Positions 21,502 to 64,000 of a stretch of DNA of 64,000 nt are shown here, in pieces. Made by a program: the position numbers and the translations under genes. The notes beneath the pieces were generated by a model. That model saw only the letters and a program-made list of their open reading frames with translations, was not told where the DNA came from and searched no databases. Each line of letters begins with the position of its first letter. Positions within the stretch are counted from its first letter, which is position 1. Source of the DNA: Amorphochlora amoebiformis (lineage: Eukaryota > Cercozoa > Chlorarachniophyceae); the NCBI GenBank assembly GCA_054601695.1, contig BAAHQB010000021.1, positions 1,240,001 through 1,304,000 of the forward strand. The letters are read 5' to 3'.

Positions 21502-21597
21502 TATTGTATGTAAATTATATCTAAATATGTACACACACACATACAAACACACGCACACACACACACACACAAACACTCACATACAAACACACACACA

Positions 21598-21684
<87 letters not shown>

Positions 21685-21756
21685 ATATATACAAATATAT
21701 ATATATATATATATAAATTTTATTACATTCATATGATACACACACAAAATTTTTGC

Positions 21757-21813
<57 letters not shown>

Positions 21814-21868
21814 TATATACATATATATTATTTATACGAAAATAATATTTCAAAAAATAATTTTTTAT

Positions 21869-21902
<34 letters not shown>

Positions 21903-21926
21903 CTATATATATCTAGATATCATCAT

Positions 21927-22025
<99 letters not shown>

Positions 22026-22073
22026 GTTTGTACACATACATATATATATATATAGAACATATTATATATAAAC

Positions 22074-22117
<44 letters not shown>

Positions 22118-22991
22118 TACACATATTTACATGTACAAATATTGACATATCCAAGAGCAGAGTGACCTGCGTCATTCCCCCCAGGCTCGGAGGCACACCC
22201 ATGGCGCTTACTTCGCCTGTTTTCTTCTCCTCTTCCTTGCTATCATCCTCCTCCTCTTCATCGTACAGCTCATCCTCATCCTTCCACTTTTCACAAATAT
22301 TTGATCATTCAGTGCGTGCGAACCCTTCGACTCCCTTCTCCCTCTCTCTCTCTCTTTCTCTCATTCTCCACTTGTACACCTCGGATCTTTCTCTTTTCAA
22401 GCAATCCAACCATGTATGTAAGGCTGAGTTTGACATTGGCCTACCTTGTCGAAGTCTACTTTGCAAAAGTTCTTGAAACGTCGCTTGTCGGAGCATAAAC
22501 GTGTCCAAAAGATCTGTCGTGACCCGTGAATAACATGTCAATATGGCAGTAGAAAATACCAGATTCGAACCTTTGAGTCAGCCTTTGCTATGTCAAAACG
22601 CGGATGACGCCCGGGGACGTATTTCGACGCCTGAGATGACAGGCAATAAGCGATCGGGTTGGGATATCCGCCTCCGATCTCTCCTCAGTCTCCTACCTTC
22701 GGATCGACTGCGTGGGGCATCTCAAATTTTAATTCGTATTTCTTGGGGCCACGAACGCCCGTGAATGCAAATGATTTGTCTGATATAGAGTGCTGCGCCC
22801 GTTGTCGGCGCAGATTTCGGTGTAAGAACAAACACACATCAAATTGTGTTGTGCTTCTTATCGAAAGAACGTTAAATAACACAGCGTGCAGATACGAATA
22901 CCTTCAGATCGTCGATGTTCGTCAGTTGGATGGTCACAAACACCTTTGATCGGCTCTGCGCCCACTTGAAAGTGGGAGTGACGGTCGCCAT
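20681..22991 (-). CDS. p23 Hsp90 co-chaperone (CS domain, PTGES3/Sba1 family)
   Basis: Cytosolic co-chaperone that binds the ATP-bound, closed Hsp90 dimer and slows ATP hydrolysis, stabilising client complexes (family knowledge). Six phase-0 exons: 22902-22991, 22697-22792, 22571-22630, 22445-22513, 22167-22286, 20681-20782; 178 residues. Seen: N-terminal strand [19 protein letters not shown] core [17 protein letters not shown]; the family block [15 protein letters not shown] followed by KVDFDKWKDEDE, which aligns with human WPRLTKERAKLNWLSVDFNNWKDWEDD-type sequence; acidic tail; C-terminus [10 protein letters not shown], resembling human DDEKMPDLE. The length is close to typical (about 160). 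The last intron (20783-22166) is 1.4 kb of microsatellite; the others are short. Confidence 0.93.
20783..22166. repeat. (TA)n and (CA)n filled last intron of p23
   Basis: Almost entirely (TA)n with short (CA)n tracts at about 21296-21311 and 21530-21600. It contains a two-copy unit acacgtattgtacttgta at about 21065 and 21150. No exon or RNA gene seen. Confidence 0.8.
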
Positions 22992-23112
22992 CCTGTCACG
23001 TTGTCCAGTCCCGCTTGTCACGCTCGTCAAGCAACCCTCATGCTGATCTGTCACGCTGACCACGTGGTTTGTGTCACGCTGACTTGTCACGCGGAAATTC
23101 GGGGATTTATCA
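22992..23112. promoter_or_regulatory. 121-bp bidirectional promoter with five TGTCACG motifs
   Basis: Spacer between the start codons of p23 (-) and the RRM-methyltransferase (+). It contains five TGTCACG copies, three of them as TGTCACGCT, plus a CACGTG hexamer (ccacgtggtt). The spacer must include both 5' UTRs, so control elements are likely here. No TATA-like element is evident. Confidence 0.65.
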
Positions 23113-24618
23113 ATGGCTGAACCTGCAGAAGCCCGCGTAGCTCCCGCGGGCCCAGCAGGCCGTCAGGAGATCTATATAGGAGGGATTCCGAATGGAATCT
23201 CTAAGGATGTGATCCGAGAGCTCTTCAAGAGCTATGGAGGAGTGGCGAAACTAAATGTTATACGCTCACGACGGAAGACGGCACCGAGCTATGCGTTCGT
23301 GCGATTGCGTGCCGGGGGATCAGAGGTCCTGGAGAAGGCGGTGAAGGAGCTAGACGGATGTGAAGTCGGAGGAAAGGCTATTCGTGTTCAAAAGAGGCGC
23401 CCGCCTGCTGAGGGGAAGCGTCGACAGCGCATACCTAAGGCAAAGCATGATCAGGTTGGAAATGGAATCCAGCCCGCTTGGTACCCTCCAGGAGCGGAAG
23501 CCAAGTCTAGAGGAGCCAAGAAAAAAGTTTACTTATTTAAGCAAGAGTTTAACCCAATGTTCTACGTGCCTCGACGGTACGTGTACCCTTCGCCCTGAAC
23601 CTGAAATGCAAAGCTGCTTCGATGATGATCAAATATTTAACTCTCTTACTGATCGTTTTTGATGAAAAACGCTGCGTTCTTTCTGAGAAGCTAAATTTTA
23701 TTCAAATGTATATCGTATGTTCATTTCAGAATCAACCCTGAATTCCATGCTGTTTCAGTATCGCCAATGTCCCGAACGAGCTGATCGTCGCTGTAAACGA
23801 TTTCCACTTCGCAATGATGAATGACCTCCCGAGGAACGAGGTGTGTTTGGGTATCTATAAACTTGTGCTATACTCAAATATTATCTCAAATCATCAGTTC
23901 TATTACAACGCTCTCAAAGAGGTCATCAATGCTGACTCGACGATCGTCGAGATTGGTCTTGGGTAGCCCACTAACACACGCCACCCCCTGCCGCAAAAAG
24001 GTTTATGTTTTCTCCCGACCTAGGTCGGGCTTGCTCTCCATGATTTGCGGGAAGCTTGGGGCGAAACACATCACTGGAATTGAGGTATCCAAGCGGTTTT
24101 GATCAGAAAAAGTGTGTTTTTTGTTCATCAAGAATTCCCCTCCAGGCTAGCAAACCACTCTCCCATCTTGCACAGAAGAATATCACCAACAACGGCCTTC
24201 AAAACAAGGTAGCATTCCCACCTGAGACCTCTAAACAAACTGGTTCTGAGTTGGATCCCCCTCAGATCAACGTCGTGAACGCCATGTCAACCGAGGTATC
24301 CTGATCCGAAATACCTCTCACCACTCCAAAACATATCCTATTATTCTAGACATATTACACTCCCCCTCACCTGCTACTACGCTGATACGATCAATAGTTG
24401 TCTGGAGTGTCTCACCTGTACTGTTTTCGTTATGCATGCACGATGTCTTGTCCTGCTTCATATGCATGTGTGTGTATTGTATGTATTTGGTACATTTACA
24501 TATATATATATATATATATAATATATATATATATATATAATATACATACATGTTTATATATTATAGACATATATCATATATATCACATTTTATTACTATT
24601 ATATTATATTATACACAC

Positions 24619-24670
<52 letters not shown>

Positions 24671-24754
24671 GATATAATATAATATAATAATAATAGTATG
24701 TGATATATATATATAATATATGTCTATAATTTATAAACATGTAAATATATATAT

Positions 24755-24803
<49 letters not shown>

Positions 24804-24861
24804 ACATGTTTATATATTATAGACATGTATCATATATATCACATATTATTATTATTATATC

Positions 24862-24905
<44 letters not shown>

Positions 24906-24926
24906 CACATATTTATATATATATAA

Positions 24927-24958
<32 letters not shown>

Positions 24959-24981
24959 TATGTATACGAAGATATATGTAA

Positions 24982-25022
<41 letters not shown>

Positions 25023-25916
25023 ATATATATATATATAATATGTGTGTATGTCTGTGTGTCTGTATATACAAATATACAAGTATTATATATAGATATTTAT
25101 ATACATAAATCTAAAGCTTCGAAACCTCAGGTTGAAGCCAAACAGCTCCGCCACGGGAGGGTCGATATCCTAGTCTCCGAGATCCTGGGGTAAGCAAAAC
25201 AATAAAACCTCACACTCCTCCAAATTTTCTGTTTGATTGATATCGTCCACCCAGAACCCTACTTCTCTCTGAGAATGCTCTTCAGTTCAACGCTGACGCG
25301 AAAAGGTGAGAATAATGAACATATTCGAGGAAAACAAGAAACGAATTGTGTGAGATATCGTTTCAAACATTTTGTGATTCTGGTTGTTGTTTGCGTCGTA
25401 GACTCCTGAAACCGAAGTCTGGACACGTAATTCCTCGGCTTGGAACACAGGTGTTAGGGGGTGACGGGATGAAGGGATGAGGGTGTGGGTGTGAGTGGTG
25501 TTAAGAGTATGAGGCTGTAAGGGGATGAAAGTGCAAAGCTTGAGGGGGTGACGAGGGTGTGAAGTAGTATGTGAGGTGTGAGGGGATGAGGATATGAAGG
25601 AATTGTGATTCTAAGCGTAACATGTGTTTGTGTCAAGTATGTGACGTTAATTGAGTCGAGGAAGCTCGACTTAATCACCAGGTGAACGTACGTTGCATTA
25701 AAAGTAAATATTTTTGGGCTTGTGTTTGTTAGTATGATGTAAATAATGATATGATGTGATCCATCAAGATATTTAGATGTATGTATGTTTTCATATCAAA
25801 ATAATACACACACACACACACACATATATGTATATACATTCTTGGCCGCGTCAAGTCGTGGATACATAACGTACATATGAGGCAAATATCATGTACATAC
25901 ATACATACATATATTA

Positions 25917-26005
<89 letters not shown>

Positions 26006-26070
26006 GTACATGTATATATATATATACATAAATATATATATATATATATATATATTCATATGTATATATA

Positions 26071-26110
<40 letters not shown>

Positions 26111-26725
26111 ATACCCGCATATCTACATTTACGTATATGTACACATACATATACATACATGTAACATATACTTTCTAAACATCTAGAGTTGAGTGATATC
26201 TTAATGATAAATCAGCTCCAAGGGCTGGAATGGCTTAGACTTCAGCAGTTTTAACAAACTCAAAGACACGGTACCTACAAACACACATCTCCACCACTCA
26301 CACCCGAACAAACGCATACCAAAACCGAAACTTCGCAATAAGAGCAGACTTGCTCATCTTTTCTCGTTGTCTTCTCCTCATGTGTTTCATTGCCCATCCC
26401 TCTGACTCAAAAGGTCTCTCATTCTCTGCTTCTCCTCTCTCATTCTCTGCTTCTCCTCTCTCATTCTCTGCTTCCCCTCTCTCATTCTGTGCTTCCCCTC
26501 TCCACTTCTCAATCTAGCGCCCTCGGCCTAGTTTTCTCTAGTTTTCTCCTTGTTTCTTTCTCTTCTCCTCCACCCATTACCCATCTTCAATCCTGCTTCT
26601 CTTCCGCTCGCACTCTCTTTCGCTCTCCCTCTCTCTCTCCCTCCCTCCTCCTCTCTCTCCTCTTCTCTCTCTCCCTCTCTCTCTCTCGCTCTCTCTCTCA
26701 CTCCCTCTCTCTCTCCCTCTCTCTC

Positions 26726-26799
<74 letters not shown>

Positions 26800-27194
26800 C
26801 CTCTCCCTCTCTCTATCCTCTCCCTCTCTCCCTCTCTCCCTCTCTCCACCATCTCCCTCCCATTTCCAAACAGCTGCGTCTTATCTCATGAGTACAACCG
26901 TAAACCCCTAGGCTAGCTTATTGTTTACAAAAGAGCTTGGCTGTAGGCTGTGCACGCTCGAGCCGAAGAATATATCGCACAGATTACCCATCATCGAGGT
27001 GCTGCCACTTAACTTCAAATTATTTTAAACTTTTTTTCCTTCCGGGTTGAAGCCGGGGATATATGCTGTTTGTGGAGTAGTTTTGATTTTGGTTGTTCAT
27101 TAAGCTTAATATTACTACACACAAACCCTTAGGTTGATTTTGCTCAAGACGACCCGAATACTGTAGATCCCATTAAGGTGCAAATGTATATACG

Positions 27195-27271
<77 letters not shown>

Positions 27272-27577
27272 GTGCACATACATATAGCTGACAAAATAAG
27301 CTTAGAGGATGGAGTGATACATGACATACATATAGCTGAAATACATGTACAGATATGTTTCCGATATGTATTGACATATTGTTTACAAGGTGGTCCGGAC
27401 AAAAGCCTTAGAGGATGGGGTGATACATGCAGCGGTCTTCTCATGGGAGGTCTATAGCGGTAATATCGAGCATACATATATATAATAGATGTGTTTAGAT
27501 AAATCGACATGCCAACGCAATAGGAGAATCAATTCATAACATTTCTATTAATATTTACATATTACACTAATATTTTC

Positions 27578-27609
<32 letters not shown>

Positions 27610-28225
27610 TGGTATTTATATATATATGTATATATATACACCAAAATAAACAACAGATGTCTCAAAGAAGTTCAAGATGTCAACACACTGGGAGGACACC
27701 ATAGACAACTTTCAAAGAGACATGCAGGTGTGCATTCCATATACCTCACAAACCTGCCGACTCTCCCAACATCTTAGCACCTGAAGCGTCTCCTAAGCCC
27801 TCCTAACAAACTCTAGCTTGACCCCGTCAACACACTTGCTATTCGTTGTCACAGTACAGTTTTGTTTATCCCCTAGACAATGATGAGTAAAATGATCAAG
27901 TTCGCGGTATTATTATTATTATTGTTGCTTTCTTAGTGGGGACAAGGCATCCAGCTGCTTGAGGATCCGGATTTCGGGGACAATAAGGTTTGTTGATGTC
28001 AATATAGACATATATATATATATATATATTATATAATATATATATATATAATACAATTACGTGCGTAATTTAGAACGCCCCAGTCCCGTTAGAAGTAAAG
28101 AAGGGCGATGTCTTAATTGTGGAACTCAAAATAGCAGAAGGGGTACCATTAACCCCCCTCCCCCTCTCCTTACCCCTTTTTTCTCTCTCTCTCGAACTCA
28201 ATGTATATATATATATACATATATG

Positions 28226-28285
<60 letters not shown>

Positions 28286-28364
28286 TCACAATATACAATA
28301 AAAATAATAATATACACATATTTATACATAAAATACAAAATATAAATATAATATATAAGGTGTG

Positions 28365-28402
<38 letters not shown>

Positions 28403-28566
28403 CACATATGCTCATGCTTATATTTTATAATGTATATATATATATATATATATATGTGTATATATATATATATATATAGTATAGAATATACGTATGAATA
28501 ATTGTTGAGAACTTTTTTACATATATACACACATATATGTATGTAAATGTACAACATATATGTAAC

Positions 28567-28637
<71 letters not shown>

Positions 28638-28734
28638 TGTTTGTCATGTACATTACATGTAAAAATATGTATACAAAACAAAAAAATTGTAAACATACGG
28701 AGATGTATTACTGATGTATAACATGTATAACATG

Positions 28735-28787
<53 letters not shown>

Positions 28788-29037
28788 TGTATGTATATAT
28801 ACTTTTATGTATATATATTTATAGTATACCTCTGAGAAAATATATGCATATACCACAAATTGGGAAATATACACAGACGTAATAGAGTTAATTTGATAAT
28901 TTGTCGTACATCTTCAGGGCTCCATGATGCAATGCGTCGTTCGGAGAGTACAAGTCCAGGAGATCGAGCAGAAGGTCAGGTTAGCCCCGAAGCACGACGC
29001 ACCGTCTTCCAGTGGGGAAGCGAAGGCCACTGATTAG
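23113..29037 (+). CDS. RRM-containing protein arginine methyltransferase
   Basis: Transfers methyl groups from S-adenosylmethionine to protein arginines (family role). Seventeen phase-consistent exons: 23113-23576, 23759-23840, 23898-23962, 24024-24084, 24146-24208, 24266-24295, 25131-25189, 25255-25305, 25402-25450, 25638-25681, 26216-26270, 26912-26998, 27133-27177, 27668-27727, 27937-27987, 28074-28142, 28918-29037 (TAG); 484 residues. RRM at about residues 19-93: RNP2 IYIGGI (20-25), RNP1-like PSYAFVRL (58-65). PRMT core from about 160: FHFAMMND, motif I VEIGLGSGLLSM (199-210), double-E loop SEILGTLLLSE with E272 and E281 spaced as in PRMT1, THW loop STHWEDT (390-396), C-terminal barrel [15 protein letters not shown]. 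One catalytic core only, unlike PRMT7. The THW loop favours type I. The fusion lies in exon 1 plus its splice to exon 2; both parts are in frame. Confidence 0.9.
26390..26870. repeat. CT-rich intronic tract upstream of methyltransferase exon 12
   Basis: Begins with a roughly 20-bp unit ctctcattctgcttcccc repeated about four times, then (CT)n with CCCTCT variants to 26870. It precedes the acceptor at 26911 and is in sense orientation. Its translations on both strands (Ser/Leu-rich, Arg/Glu-rich) are repeat artefacts. Confidence 0.8.
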
Positions 29038-29533
29038 TTTAGTCTACTCAGTTCCACACCATTTGCGAGCTCCGAGCCAATGAGCAAAACGGTTGTATAT
29101 TAAGCGTTAATCACTGAGAGTGTAATCAAGTTCAGACTGAAAAGTTAAAAGTGTAGCCTTGAAGTAGATTGACGCTGTGACACAAACCGTACCGTTGAAG
29201 CACGATCTAGACGATATTCGTATCTAGACGTATGGGTGACTAGCTATAGCTACGGTCTTGATAAGGGTCGAGCTAATTCTAGAATTGTCTAGATCTAGTA
29301 AATCTAGTAAATACAGGATAGAGCTAGTCTAGGCAGTCATAGAGCCTAGTGACCTAGACATCCAATTAAGTCTGCTAAGTTTGTACTAAATTTAAATTAA
29401 AATTGTCAGCGCCGCCGAGCATCATCCATATTTATCTATTGTCTCTACTGCCTAGATCTAGTACATTCTTGACATTGCAACCAGTGCAATTGACTAGAAG
29501 ATTCTAGAGATTGTAGTTAAGGAAGGAGTAGCT
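29038..29533. other. CTAG-dense convergent 3'-3' spacer
   Basis: Between the stop codons of the methyltransferase (+) and importin (-). I count about 15 CTAG tetranucleotides in 496 bp, mostly in 29207-29510, against about 2 expected. No ORF and no (TA)n tract. Same composition and position as 20088-20680. Confidence 0.8.
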
Positions 29534-54968
<25,435 letters not shown>

Positions 54969-55329
54969 GTTGATAGCAAATATGTGTTTGTAAGCCAAGG
55001 GTTTGAGCTTGATTGTCCGGTTGATCGAGGCAAGCTGTCAACCGCCTCGCGAACGCACGCCTCCTAGACATAATTTCGCAAAAAAAAGGCAAAAATTGGA
55101 TCAAAACTTGGATTATCGTGTAGTCCTTTCGCTGTATTGAATATGCCATGTAGAGAAAAAGGGGGGGGGGAAGGGAAAATTCAGCGCCAACCTTGTTGGC
55201 GCCTTGGTTAATATCGCCGATGCCGAAGCCGACTTTTTTCTCTTGTTTCCTAATTCTGGACACGCGACTCCATGGGATCGCGGGGATTCGTTAATCACGG
55301 AGACGCTCAGGAGATTCCCCGTAGGAGCA
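54969..55329. promoter_or_regulatory. Divergent promoter region of importin and dehydratase genes
   Basis: 361 bp between the two start codons (CAT at 54966-54968, ATG at 55330-55332). It is GC-richer than the introns and open in one + frame, but that frame has no ATG before 55330. Includes a G-run (gggggggggg) at 55161-55170. No recognised element. Confidence 0.5.
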
Positions 55330-63868
<8,539 letters not shown>

Positions 63869-63869
63869 C

Positions 63870-64000
63870 CGATATTATACCGGGTAACTGGTACAACGAT
63901 AGATTCCGCAGCTGCACCAATTGCAAGTTCTAGCCTTCATCAGGCATCGATCGATTCAATATTATCGACCGGTACCATCAGTGGCGCGAGATCTCGTCTC
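63870..64000 (+). repeat. Dispersed repeat, copy 3 (cut by window end)
   Basis: Directly after the dehydratase stop codon. Contains ataccgggtaactggtacaa and cgaccggtaccatcagtg, shared with the minus-strand sense of copy 1. Probably continues beyond the window. Confidence 0.4.

Noticed and set aside
55204-55329. Upstream extension of the dehydratase (NIADAEADFFLLF...)
   Set aside because: The frame is open but has no ATG before 55330 and no resemblance to chorismate mutase; more likely 5' UTR/promoter, unless an unseen upstream exon exists.

Overview
Raw nuclear DNA of a eukaryote, most likely a unicellular one. The window is dominated by (TA)n microsatellites, but short GC-richer islands between them splice together into seven protein-coding genes with GT-AG introns. 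I built the models by hand by joining islands at GT/AG sites and checking that reading phase is kept. Five of the seven close completely. The pentameric channel lacks its M3-M4 part, and three importin junctions are unresolved. The lineage cannot be fixed from this window. The set of importin-5, p23, an arginine methyltransferase, a prephenate-dehydratase-type enzyme (phenylalanine synthesis) and a pentameric ligand-gated channel without the second loop cysteine fits a protist better than an animal or fungus. Interstitial TTAGGG-type tracts occur.

Layout: pentameric ligand-gated ion channel (-, 738-9,897); twin-CX3C small-Tim-like protein (-, 10,119-10,981); unrecognised 902-residue protein with a Ser/Ala/Glu repeat (+, 11,417-20,087); p23 Hsp90 co-chaperone (-, 20,681-22,991); RRM-arginine methyltransferase fusion (+, 23,113-29,037); importin-5/Kap121 (-, 29,534-54,968); prephenate/arogenate dehydratase with ACT domain (+, 55,330-63,868). 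Spacers between genes are only about 120-600 bp. Nearly all the bulk is intronic: (TA)n, CT/GA tracts, minisatellites, homopolymers and hexamer arrays. Hundreds of nominal ORFs rich in Tyr-Ile are translations of these repeats.

The genes are housekeeping functions with no evident shared pathway. The structural features are the unusual part. (1) Cassettes of [AT tract + splice acceptor + 5' half of an exon] are tandemly repeated next to the real exon in several genes, most strikingly at the exons for M1, M2 and M3 of the ion channel. (2) Both convergent 3'-3' spacers, and no other spacer, are packed with the tetranucleotide CTAG. (3) p23 and the methyltransferase are divergently transcribed from a 121-bp spacer carrying five TGTCACG motifs. 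(4) An RRM is fused to a PRMT core.
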